A DNA stretch of 64,000 nucleotides from Lates calcarifer. Lineage: Eukaryota; Chordata; Actinopteri; Centropomidae. The notes under the pieces were generated by a model that searched no databases, was not told where the DNA came from, and saw nothing but the letters and a program-made list of their open reading frames with translations. This document shows positions 10,273 to 21,588 of this stretch, one piece after another; the stretch's first letter is position 1, and each line of letters begins with the position of its first letter. The stretch covers positions 6,652,814 through 6,716,813 of the forward strand of contig NC_066833.1 in NCBI RefSeq assembly GCF_001640805.2. The letters run 5' to 3'. A program made the position numbers and the translations under genes.

Positions 10273-13200
10273 ATGACTCTGCCAACTGTGCGACAACTTT
10301 TTTTCTTATGTTTATTCTGGCTTCTTGGATGTTGGAGTACAACAGGTGGGTAATCATTTTTAAACTGACTATATCTAATGTTCAAATGTACCTTAAACTA
10401 CGTGGTTGAAAAAATACTAACTAGACCTTTACCACCTTGTTTCTGGATTGGATTTTGTTTAAAACACATCTCGTAGACTAATCCCGGGATGCACAAAGGA
10501 TGCAAAATTCTCATTATACAAAAAAATATTACAGCTCAAATCTATCATAGTGATGATAAGAGATAAAATACCATTAAGTATGATAAAGTACAGTTAAAAG
10601 TGGTATATGCAGCATAGATAAGCAGAAAGCAACAAATAAGGAGAATTATTGGTCAGTTAAAGAGAACTGATTGGTGTATATTGTCTTCAAGGACACAGTA
10701 TATAGTGCTCTGTTTGATCATTTAAAAAGCTATGACAAAACAATGCTGGAAGAGAATATACATATAACAAGACATTCTTAATAATGGCTCACAGCTGGCC
10801 AGTAAAGCATTAATAAATAATTACATAGAAACCTTTCATAAAATATGATTTATCAGAGAAAAGAATTAGAAGAAAAAGCATTCAAATTCTTTATAATCTT
10901 TTGAAATATAAAAGCAAATACCTCAATGCAAAATATACTTGGTTAGTCTCAGTGACTCAGTGCTTTATTCAACATTCAAAAGTACTCACTATGCAAAATA
11001 TCTTATTCTAGAATTAGTTATCAATTAATTTTCATTTTTAATTACTTCATTCACTGTTGTGTCATTAATCAATTAAGCAATTTAAGGTGATAATTTATTC
11101 ATATATAAAATATGAATCAACAAATTAACCAGTAACTATAGCTTTCAAATGGAGTAAAAAGTACAATATATCCCCTTGAAATTAAATAGAATTGAAATCT
11201 GAGGTAGTATAAAATCGAAATCCTCAAATAGTGTACAAGCATCTCAAAACTATGTTATATATTAGATATTTAAATACAGTAAATGTATTTAGTTTCTTTC
11301 CATCACTGAGTAGCACCAAGTAACTTAATAACAACTAGAAAATCCTCATTTCACTGAACTATTCTGCTTAAAAGTTTGTGCTGTGCTACACATCTGACCA
11401 CACCTGCAGCAACACTGACTTCATGATGTACTAAACACATCCTCCTGAGAACATTACTTCAGCAAGGTGAGACTTTCAACCACTGTAGGTCAGCCAAAAC
11501 AAGACTTTCAGCTGGTGTACCAATATACCATATATTATGGTTACATTTGGATTCAAGACTATTATTACCAAACAATTTTCTGCAGAAAGCCTTTGTATTT
11601 TCATTAAAATGTGTTTTCTTATCTCTGATAGTGGAGCAGAAGCCGGCACTGGTCTATTTGTAGATGCTCACATAAATGGCTGCAACATTGAATCGCTGTA
11701 AATTTAACACTGGACCAAATTATTCTTGTCAGTTCTTATAAGAATATTGTAAAAATAATTTTAAAGAACTTAAAGATAAAATTAAGTACAGTAAAATTAC
11801 TTACTATTGTAAGTTACTATTGTAGACCACAAATATACTTAGAGTCCTATAGAATTACTATGGCATTCGTGTACAATGTATTTGTTATTTTAATGGGAAT
11901 GATGTCAGAAAAACTGAAATTCCAGTATGACTGAAAATATTCCTCACGTGTGCTCTTTATCCAGATGCCAGTCCTTACAATCAGTGGGAAGATGGCATAG
12001 AGTTAAGAAAGGTAATGAAATATATTTTCATTTTATATTCACCCACACTCAAATTATCCTTATATCATTACCATTTTCCATGACCTCCGTATAATGAATT
12101 ATTTTCAGGCTTTGAGTAAAGAAAGGGATGTTATTTTAAGGCTGCAAAGAAAAGAGAGAGGCAGTCAGTAGAGGTGTGGTGGTTGTAGAGTCTTCGCTTT
12201 AGTCATTAATCAACAGCTCTGCCACAACTCTGTTTCTTCTCAGTGTCTTGTGGCTGCACAGGCTCATGTGATTATCACCACCAATGGTCTGTTTGAAGGA
12301 CAACAGAAAGTATTATGGTATCAAAGAATGAGTCCATAGATGCAAGTGATCAGCATATACATCCAAATACTGATTGCAAAGAGTAGTTGTGTGAGAGAAA
12401 TTAAATGGGACTGACTGTAAGGTTTGGTAAACCTACAGTTTTTCTAATGAATTTAAATTCCAGACAGGCTGTATTACATGTCTTTTTTTCTCCTGGAAAA
12501 AAAGAGATTTAGTGTTGCAATCTGTTGTTAACTTGCAGTGAATTATGTTGCTTGTCTGCAGGTGCGCAGCATTCAAAGTGATGATTTCAATGACATTTTG
12601 TGGAGAGACCAGGATGAGGTGGGTGAAGAGTAAACACAAAAATACTTTAAGATCACTTTAAAAGTACATAACATTATATAAAGGTACATAATATTATACA
12701 TAATATACAGTATTTTCAACATGCAACACTATGGTGTATAGAGATGGTTGTTCACCTCTATTCCACAGCACCAGTACTGCTTATTAAAGTTTCAAATAAT
12801 GAAGTTCTACGTTTTCCGTCAGTCCTATTACTGACAGTCTGCTCAGTGATGGTCTGGTGGTCTGTCTACCAGGTCTGCTTATATAAAACAAATTTTACAT
12901 TTTTAGAAATGGTGGGCTTGTTTAGCCTGAAACACCTTTTTTGAAACTGCTAATCAAAACCTGAAAGCAGGGTTGGGACTAGATACTCCATCACATGCAT
13001 GGGTGGTGCTGTTATGAGGCTAAGCTAAGTTTTCCCCTAATGATCATAAGAAAATGTGATACTGCTTTTGCACATTAATTGGCTTAAGCAAAATACAGAG
13101 AGCAAGCTGAAGAAGAGAAACACTGTGGTGTGGTACAGTGATATATGACTAGCTGTGATGGTATACGGAAAGCTGTTGGTAACAAGACTGAAAACTGGGG

Positions 13201-16200
13201 TTACTTAAAAATAATTAACTGGATGTGTTGTCCCTTTTGCAGCCATCTCAGCTATTGATATCATGAACCTCATCACAGCAGAAAAAATAATTAAAAAAAT
13301 AACTATACAGCTTCTAACAGAAATCTTGGGAAAAAAGTATCTTAAATGTCTAACAAATTCAACTTACAAATTCTTAACAGTTTTAAACCTTTGAAATTCT
13401 GTACAGAACATAGTGTGTAGGTGACAGACAAAACAACAGGAACACAAAATAATCCTAAACTAGGATTATGGCCTCAAAAATGACATCTTGTCTCTGATTT
13501 TGAGCAACTTGCTTCTTTTTTGCTTCTTAGAGGAAATATTTATTGGTTGTTGCATTGCAATAAAATTTGATTTTACAGGACATCCTGTTATTGTGCCACT
13601 CCTCTGTATTTTTTTTTTTTTTATGTGACAAGAATGAATGTTAACAGTTACATTGTGACAGTAGTGAGAGTAGCAGTGTAAGTGGACAGTGCTGTGATGC
13701 AACCATCAGGAAGATCCAGTATCTAACAGTTATTTTTACATGTTTCTTCTGTTATTAATTTGAAATTGTGTTTCCCCACAGGAACACGTCAAGAATGTTT
13801 TCAAAAGAGTAAGTTTCCCTCCCCAGCAGTGTGTTTTTTCTTTTTTTAAAAATTCCTGATATTGTCCAGCAGCAGCTCACTGACTTTGAATTTCTCCTTT
13901 TTTTCAGTTCCTGTTTCATTACTCCAAAGCACGGAACTCTGTTGGAGCTGTACAGCAAGAGGTGAGCAGAAGAACAAGCCACTGTTGTCTTTTTGATTCA
14001 TAATGTCTTATGAGTTGAAAGAGTTATTGTTTTCAGTTAATGTCATTAATTCCAAGATGGTGATCAAAAGCTCACGATGTGATAATACCTCGATAGCAAG
14101 TCCACGATACAATATTTATTGCAATTTTTTGAAAAAAGGCAAATGAAGACTTGGAAAATTCTCTATATTGAACAATGAACGAGGCATTAATTTTTAAGTA
14201 CAAAAAACAGTTAGCTGGGTTATAAAGTACAAAAAATCGCCAGTTAGATTATAAAAGTACAAAAAACTGTGCAAAAACAGTCAGTCGTATTCCCCGACGT
14301 GTAGGTAACCGCAAGCTGGCAATGTCTGCATGGTTTTTTGGCTGTTGCCTTTTCTCCTTCCTCATTTCGTGACTGCTTCTACACGTCACATCTAAAAGAC
14401 GCTGGCAGCATCCACAATTTCAAAGGCTTCGTCTTGCTATTCCCTGCCCTGTTCTCCGTCATCTCCAACACCGGCGTTCGCCAGCTGTGGATTTGAAGAG
14501 CGCAGAGGACGATGGTCTCTGTAATTCCCTTTGCTGTACTTCACCGCGGCCGTAAAACTAGTTTTGCCCAGAGGACCTAGTGTTTGTTACCTTCCAGGTC
14601 CACGACGGTAGCGAGACACTTTTGTCATCGTGGTATTGTGAAATTGATGATACCGTTACATCTCTACTTAATCCTAACGTTTTTTTTTTGTTGTTGTTTT
14701 TTTTTTATCAGTGCCCGTGTGAATCCAAACACAGCCTCAAAACTGATAAAACTTTCAGTTCATTGTCAGTTTAAGGTCGTCACTGAGATAACTTTTCTCT
14801 TTCCTCCTCCAGTCTCACTCAGCTCACCCTCTCATGCGACTTTTGCCCAAGCTTTCCCAGAGGAGAAAGAAGGTGCTACTTTTGGTGAGAAAACTAAAGA
14901 TAGATATAATGTATTTAAATTGTCAGCTGAATATTTTTAGAAGATCAAGATATACTGTGTCAGATTTTATAGATGATGAGGGCTATGACCCCCACAGGGG
15001 CATGCAAAAAGACTGAATAGGATGCACACAAGCATCAGGGGTGTCAAAACCACAAACACTGAGAAACTACCACAGGAACCCAGAGGAAACTCCTATTTAA
15101 GCCATATGTCTAGTCAGGAAGTTTAAATTTTCAAGTTGTCTCAATTCACACATGGTAAACTTCCTTTTTTAAGTACCTTGTTTTGGGGATGTTTGAGAAC
15201 AGTGGCTCCAAACCTGCATCTGAGGCAAAATTATCCAGTATTTAAGAGTCATTCAACATTTTGAGATGTACACTGACTCTCATTACAGATTTTGTGGTAG
15301 GCTTACCTTTTTTTAACCTTTGAATAGTCAGGGTAACTGATTGCCCCTACTTCCAGTCTTTGAGCTAAGATATGTTAACAATCTTCTGGCTGTGGCTTCA
15401 GACTTATCAGATATGAGAGTAACTCATCTGCCAGAAAGCAAATAAGCAAATTCTCAATGTGGTGCATTATTTTATTCCCAAGAAAAAAGCAAAAATTACA
15501 GAGAAGTAGAAGGAGATGTCTCAGAAAAAGAATCTAAATTTGAGTAGCAGGACATAAGCCCTTCCATTAATCATGTTTTAACTTTTTGGAGAGTGAACAA
15601 CAGACAACACCATAAAGAAGAAATAAAGACACCCTCTACCATTTTTCTAAAGACCTTCTCAAGAAGCTTCCTAGTCAGGTACCAAAGAAGTAGTGCAACA
15701 GTGATTAAGAAGGAGCCAACAGAAATCACATTAAACGATCAGTGGTCAGGTTCGATTTACTGCTGACACTGACTTTTCTCTCTGTCTGTCTTGCTAATGA
15801 AACAGAAGATTTGAGGGCTGCCAAAGGGGGTGTTGTAAAAGAGAAATCTAAAAAAACAAAGGAAATCAGATCTAACAGAAGAAGAGCAGCAGGCAGCTTC
15901 TCCTGTGGACATCATCCAACATCAACCGATGGAGCGACGCATAGCATCTCCAACATATCTCCTCAGAAAGAAACATGACTTTGTTAATGGAAAATAAATT
16001 GTTGTAAAGATGGAAAAAATATCTAACAGCACTGTCATGGCTGCCATGTGTCTTCCTGCTTCCAAATGTCAATCAGTGTTGTCAACGTGAAATGTACCCA
16101 AGCACAAATTTGGCATGTTGCACTATTACACAAGAAAGGGGTGTTGAAATACAAACAAAATACTCAAAATAAGCTCTTTGGCAAGCCTTTTATACTCAAC

Positions 16201-18108
16201 AGTGAGACAGATTCCAAAAAAACTAGCATTTAGATTAAAAAAACTGGAGAATTTTTGTGGCAAAGAGGTGAACTCACATTTAATTTAACTGGTATAAATG
16301 TACATGTACATTTTGTGACATAATTATCATGAAACGTAATAAAAAAAGTTAAAATTTGTCTTTGATGCTTTTGTAAAGATTAAGGTGATGGATACGGGTG
16401 TTATTCAAATTACGAAAAGGCTGACAGTGCTGTTTTCTCCACTTTCCCATGAAGATGCACAGGGTGGTTCAACAACAAGGTCATAGATGTGATTCTCTTT
16501 AGCCAAGTGTCCTGTCAAACTTTCCTCGAGCAGGACTGACCCTGCATTAGAGTGCCACCTACATGTTTAGAATATGAAATGTACTTGAATACAAAAGGAG
16601 ATGCATCATCAAAAGTTTCAGGGTCCTCTGAGTGTTTCCCACATAGCAGCCACATTATCTTTCTGGTTTGGCGTCTAATAGTCCTCGTCCTCAGAGTCAC
16701 TGTCCTTTTCGTGTAGGGAGTGAACATCTGATGGATGACAGTAGCTTGTCTTCAATTTGCTTCTTAGGGTTTTCCTCTAGGTCTGTCTTCACTGCCCCGG
16801 TCTCTGATAACCTCCATTCCAGCTCTGGGAGAGAGACAAGAGAAGTTACAAACCTAATACACAGGATGTGGCTGTCTATTCAGAAGCCAGGGTTTAATTT
16901 TAAAGTGAGCAACCTTCATCCTACCTTCAACTTTGAGGTTCATGCCCCCGAAGACCAGGGGTCCGATGAACTGGGCCTTCATCTCGCCCTCAAAATAGAC
17001 AAAGATGGTGGGCAGGTTGCGGTCGGGGTAGTTAGGGATGCAGGTGGTGGAGATGGACTTGAGGAACTTGGTCTGGGGGAACTTCCTGGCCAAGGTGCTC
17101 AGGTGCTGGTTGATCAGGGTACACAGAGGGATGCTGAGAAACAACATGAATGGAGAGGAAGGGTAGACAGACCTGTTAGTGCTGCACTTTTTGTTTGCAT
17201 TGTGAAGGTTAGAAGAAAATAGTGAAATGTTCCAATCACAAGTTCTCAGAGGCAGAGGTGATGTCTTTAAGTCCAAAACAAAAAATATTAAATTTACAAT
17301 AATATTAAAAAAGACAAAAAAGTGGGAAAAACCAGAGAATGTTTGACCTTTGTTTGACCAATGACAATTACTGGAATCAAAGCTGTTGCCAACTTTCTCT
17401 CTTGACTTATATTTTAACACCTAAAGTGGACTGTATCCAGGTGTATTTTACAGGTGTATATCCAATAGGCTATAAAATAAGCTTAACATCGATTTATTGA
17501 GGAACAGAAATCTGTTTAGGTCTTTTAGACCAGGTACTTAAATTCACATAAATTGACAATTGGCTTGATGGCAGGTCTATAATTAGTCTTGGGAAATTAT
17601 GTCAGAAAGAAATGACGTCCCATTAAAATTACCACCTGTTTGAATGTAAATAGGGATACAACTTCATATACAGTTTTAAAAATTAACAATGTTAATGTTA
17701 AAGTGACAGTTGTTTCAAAGTGGTATTGTTTAGGTAGGCTACTTATTTAGTCAGTGTAGTAGTGGATGAATGAGTAGTGAACTATCCATTTAATAGGAAT
17801 GATGTTTATTATAGTATAGGCTTATCATCCACTATTTTAATAGTCATGATTATATCTTCAGGCATGTCTGAGAGATGTAATGATGACATGTAAAAGATGT
17901 AATGCGTGTAGAAAACCTTTTATCTATGAATGTAAATATTTAAAATTCAGTGGGTTTAATGTTTAATGAATATAACACTGATTTACTGATGAAAACATTT
18001 TGTTTACAGAGGAAACACCCATCAAAGCTGAAGGCCCTCAGTGACTTTGTGGCAACACGGAAGTGGACCATGGAACTACCTACCAAGCAAGCAAGCAAAA
18101 ATAAATGA
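10273..18108 (+). CDS. nms: Neuromedin S-type neuropeptide precursor (7 coding exons), lacking the FRPRN-amide peptide
   Basis: Coding exons: 10273-10345, 11965-12011, 12562-12618, 13782-13808, 13908-13961, 14813-14884, 18010-18108. All have GT/AG junctions and sum to 429 nt (142 aa plus stop). Residues 1-25 form a hydrophobic signal peptide ([20 protein letters not shown]). A KR site (67-68) precedes FLFHYSK (69-75), the hallmark of neuromedin U/S precursor-related peptides. [12 protein letters not shown] then RRKK (103-106) match the human NMS HPLMHLAAKLANRRMKR region. The 34-residue stretch 69-102 is therefore the likely released peptide. The last exon aligns with the start of the human NMS peptide (common A..DF) but ends [11 protein letters not shown] where FRPRN-Gly should be. 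Secreted; neuroendocrine by family. Symbol choice over nmu rests on adjacency to pdcl3, as in human. Interlocked antisense with pdcl3. Confidence 0.85.
10346..11964 (+). other. nms intron 1
   Basis: A 1.6-kb AT-rich intron with donor GTGGGTAA and acceptor TTTATCCAG. I see no further exon, repeat family or RNA gene in it. Confidence 0.7.
12619..13781 (+). other. nms intron 3
   Basis: Non-coding, with donor GTGGGTGA and acceptor CCCCACAG. It contains a T run at about 13609-13622 and nothing else recognisable. Confidence 0.65.
14035..14680 (-). mobile_element. hAT/ZBED-type DNA transposon remnant in nms intron 5
   Basis: The segment has distinctly higher GC than the flanking intron. Read on the minus strand, about 14260-14340 encodes [11 protein letters not shown] followed by TSGNTTDC. 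This is the CxxC plus GNTT signature of a BED zinc finger, as found at the N-terminus of hAT transposases. An upstream minus-strand stretch, [16 protein letters not shown], resembles the residues that usually precede the finger. Stops and frameshifts show that it is dead. The right end (GATACCGTTACATCTCTAC) resembles hAT termini seen in fish. Element ends are approximate. Confidence 0.55.
14885..18009 (+). other. nms intron 6, containing the last two pdcl3 exons on the other strand
   Basis: A 3.1-kb intron, donor GTGAGAAA and acceptor TGTTTACAG. It holds pdcl3 exons 6 and 5 on the opposite strand. A non-ATG open stretch at 15742-15978 was considered and rejected. I searched it by eye for an extra exon encoding an FRPRN-type peptide and found none. 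Confidence 0.6.
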
Positions 18109-21100
18109 TATGATGTCAGTGGTGCAAACAGACATGCAATTAAATAATATATATATATATACTATAAATATATATACTGCAATACAGTTTATTTGACATG
18201 TTTGGGTTGTTTTGACATGTTTTTTCATATGTCTGATATCAAAGAATGATAAAGTTTTGTCTCAAAACATCTTGAGGTCCTGAGTGATACAGTAATATGT
18301 GTCTATGTATTTTATTTTGTCAGAGCTTTCATTTGTGAAGGTTTCCTTTAATTAAAAACAATTAGTTTGAGATTTGTATCCTCTTGTCCTTTTTGCACCA
18401 CACAAGAAAGAAGCCCAACCCCGTTAAAAAAGTGTCTAAGTAACTTTTACTCTGAGTAAATTTTAAACCAGGTAGTTTTTATTTGAGTACATTTTTAGAC
18501 CAGTAACTTTACTTTTAATTCAGTAAAATTTCATCAAAATAGTGGTACTTTTACTTGAGTATAATATTTCAGTACTCTTTCCACCTCTGATAGATAGATG
18601 TACTTTATTGTTCCTGTGAGGGAAATTCTTGAGTTACAGCAGCATTATGAAAAGAGTAACAACATTATGAAAAGAGTAATAACTACTAAGACAATCTTAA
18701 AAATATATACAGGGAAATAATTTAAGTTGCTTTAAGCTAAACAGAAGACAAAAACAATATTTTCAACAGGTATGTTATCTTATAATAATAATATATGGTT
18801 GAAAGGGGTCTATTTACCCACATTACCCACAGCATGCAAAACACTCAACTGAAATATTTTTTACCTTATTTCCATAAGCATTCAAGAGTTTTTGTCTTGT
18901 TGTTGTTCAAGTGCTTGACATGGTTGAATGACCTACCCCTGTTTGTAGAGGTGTAGCACGACCCAGATGCCTTCTCCAGCCTTGTTGACCTCCTTGATGT
19001 AGTCCTGCCCTGAGATTTCCCCCACCTCCTTGAACATATTCTTCACCTGAGCTGCCTTCCACTCTGCAAGACGCTTTTGCCTGCAAAGAAACACAACTCG
19101 CATCAGTATACTGATAGGCTGAACTGAGTGTCAGTCTGTTATGGTTAGGTCTGGTTTAGTGATTCTACAATGAAACTCATGGTAATAACATAATTAAAAA
19201 CTTTTGGCTTTCTACTCTAAAGGTATCACACGAACATTTAAAGGGGCTATTTAAAAGCTTTGCTGTCCCTACATAGCCAATGTAAGCATTAACATCTGTT
19301 TATTCACCAGTCTAGAAGGAACATTGCAAGTTCAGCATCAAACTTAATTCCTTTACTCACTAAGAGCTGTCTCCAGAAATGGAAAGCAACACTAATGTTT
19401 TACTTCTAGTCCTATCACTTCTTTTCTTCTACTGAAGTTAGCATGCTAACCAGCTAACCTTGGCTTGGCCAGCCTGGCCAGACTGGCCCTGAATAAGTAG
19501 TGCAGCTCTTATACTGTAAACGTGACAATGGCTGAAGCTCTTGGCAAGTGACCATCACCAGCACACTCCATCAAGAAGCTGCATTCGGTGGCAAATAAAA
19601 CGTACAAATAGCTCCTTTAAAACATAGCTTGCTGGTGCATTTGCCACTGTTTTTGCCTTCAACAACAAAAGTAATGTTTTTGAAAGCCCTTCGCAAAGGG
19701 TAACATTATAATGCACATGACTGGGAGTTGCTCAGTGCACTAGTACCCTTCCTGCATTACCTCCACTCACCTGTACATTTCAATGGCAGCTTCATCTTCC
19801 TCACTAAACTCATCTTCATTCTCCTCCAGCTCCTCCAGTGTCATGCTGTCATACGTTTTAACTGTTCAAAGAAACATTAACAGTCAGCAGCTGATTTTAT
19901 CCATTTTTAAAATTATCTTAACAGTCAGTGATCAGATGCATAGGGTAAACGTTTTTCAGAAAATATCATATTAGATTCTGTTTTCAGGATTTTCAACTTG
20001 TACATCTGCAAATAAAACCAAAAACTACAGAGTGAAATGATTTGGGTGACACATTGCATCTCTTACCCACAGACTGCTGTTGGAGGGCAAGCTCCTCCTC
20101 TTCATCATCTTTAGGTACCTCTTTGGGAGGAAGAATGCCTTTCTTTCTCAGGATATCATTCCACTCTGTGTCTTCGTTTGGGTCCTGGGGAGAACATATA
20201 CACAAGTACTGTTACTCTGGGTTTCTTTTGGGTCTGTAATGTGATGTATTACCAGTTTTGTAAACAAAATAATTTCAAAGCTGTAATCTGTTTTTGAAGA
20301 TCAGAACCAAATTACCAAGGCCAGGATTTTCTTTTTCATTTTTTCGGAGCAAGCTTCACTAAACTGAGAATGAGCCATGGTCTTGAGGAAACGTGTACAC
20401 TGTGGGCCTGGATGAGTTTGTTCAAACACCAAATAAATAAAATTAACTTGTGTAGGTTTGTTTTCTGTACACGAAAAACTCAACTTAAGTTGCTGAGTGA
20501 AGGTGTGCACAGCAAATCTCGTTGTACTTTCACTTAGCGGAATAAAGCACTCTGATTCTGATTCTGAGTGAAGCCAACTATAAACTGTATACATCTCTCT
20601 GATCTAGATCTTCTCTATATTGGGGGGGGGGGGCGGACAGTGTAACTGGCATTCTTTTTGTTTTCATAAACAGAATAAAGGTTTCATAAATCTGTAAATG
20701 GATTTTAAGTGGTGTTCAGGCTTCAAATATAATGTCTAACACTCTTTCTCCGTAGCAAGAGGAATCGTTCGCTTAGAATGAATTAACTTCCCCCAATTGA
20801 AAAAATGAATGAACAAAATCTACTGAGCTCTGATAACACTCCAACGTTTCTACTACATCAAATACATTTACGTTTTCGAGGCCGTTACGAGCAAAATATC
20901 TTTCTCCCAAGTAACAAACATTTCAGCTCTAGTACCAGCTACCTTAATGTCAACATGTTTTCAGGTTTGTTTCTTGGACAGATTTGGAGGATTAAGCACT
21001 CGGATAGCTAATAGTGAAGCTAATATTGCAACTGTTGATACGCCCAAACTTCATTAATAGCTAAGCTCTGCTCTTAAATTATTTAAATATACAATGTCGA

Positions 21101-21182
21101 CAATAACCGATGTTAAATCGTTTCATTAATCAACATTAAATCGCTGCGTTTAAAATTCTCACAAAGCTTTACCAACCTGCAT
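16697..21182 (-). CDS. pdcl3: Phosducin-like protein 3, six exons, acidic tail lost by a frameshift
   Basis: Exons on the minus strand: 21182-21177 (Met-Gln only), 20184-20067, 19861-19771, 19080-18937, 17133-16925, 16824-16697. They total 696 nt (231 aa). The family is recognised from [20 protein letters not shown] at the N-terminus, [20 protein letters not shown], the thioredoxin-like domain with [14 protein letters not shown] and [19 protein letters not shown], then [14 protein letters not shown]. Family role: cytosolic co-chaperone that binds the CCT/TRiC chaperonin, also linked to VEGFR2 stability. The frame ends [13 protein letters not shown] then stop at 16697-16699. One nucleotide out of phase the next bases encode DSDSEDEDY then stop (16675-16677), which is the usual acidic casein-kinase-like tail. 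The last two exons lie inside nms intron 6. Confidence 0.92.
18420..18593 (-). mobile_element. hAT-like non-autonomous element (MITE) fragment
   Basis: Read in reverse it begins CAGAGGTGGAAAGAGTACTG and continues with ACTCAAGTAAAAGTAC-type repeats. This is the terminal pattern of common fish hAT elements (CAGAGGTG terminus). The opposite terminus is not clear. Confidence 0.55.
18594..18700 (+). repeat. Dispersed repeat (TAGATAGATG...TTTATTG type)
   Basis: TAGATAGATGTACTTTATTG followed by GAGGGAAATTCTTGAGTTAC resembles the 3' tail of a common teleost retroelement. A short direct repeat (CATTATGAAAAGAGTAA) follows at 18645-18680. Confidence 0.45.
20470..20580 (+). repeat. Retroelement 3' tail with (TCTGAT)n
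   Basis: GCAAATCTCGTTGTACTTTC then AATAAAGCACTCTGATTCTG is a typical fish LINE 3'-end sequence with short terminal TCTGAT repeats. It lies in pdcl3 intron 1. Confidence 0.4.
20622..20633. repeat. Poly-G run
   Basis: Twelve consecutive G residues in pdcl3 intron 1. Prone to sequencing error and length variation. Confidence 0.85.
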
Positions 21183-21553
21183 TTTGACAGATACAAGTCT
21201 CCTCTGAAATCACACCGCTGCTCTCCTCCCAGACACGGAAACAGAAGGACCGCACACAGATCGATTCCGGCAGAAAACAGAGAAATACGGTTCTCTCAAA
21301 TAAGCTCAAACAAGCACACAATGCGTCCATGGTTAATGTAAAATAAATGTAACTAAGTATAACTGAAATCAGGCATATTTGTCTTTTTTATTTGATGTTA
21401 CACGTGAGTAATATCAGTTTCAAGAGACGGGAACACATGCTTAATGGGTGGGACAATAATAAAAGTGACACCAACTTCCTCTTGGGGCTCAATATGACCA
21501 AATAAGGAGTGAGAACGCAGCATTCCATTTGTGGCTGCAACCAAACAGGTGCT

Positions 21554-21555
<2 letters not shown>

Positions 21556-21585
<30 letters not shown>
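21556..21585. repeat. (CA)n microsatellite
   Basis: About 15 CA units, roughly 370 bp upstream of the pdcl3 start codon. Confidence 0.95.

Positions 21586-21588
<3 letters not shown>

Larger units (their letters stand above)
17134..18936 (-). other. pdcl3 intron 4, containing the last nms exon
   Basis: A 1.8-kb pdcl3 intron holding nms exon 7 on the opposite strand (18010-18108), a TA microsatellite (about 18149-18173) and the two repeats listed separately (about 18420-18593 and 18594-18700). Confidence 0.75.

Noticed and set aside
15742..15978. Open stretch with a hydrophobic, signal-peptide-like N-terminus ([19 protein letters not shown])
   Set aside because: It begins at GTG, not ATG, in intronic DNA, has no known domain and no clear splice context. 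Kept only as a curiosity within nms intron 6.
16668..17222. 184-codon + strand frame over pdcl3 exons 5-6
   Set aside because: Antisense shadow of pdcl3; the minus-strand protein is clearly the real one.
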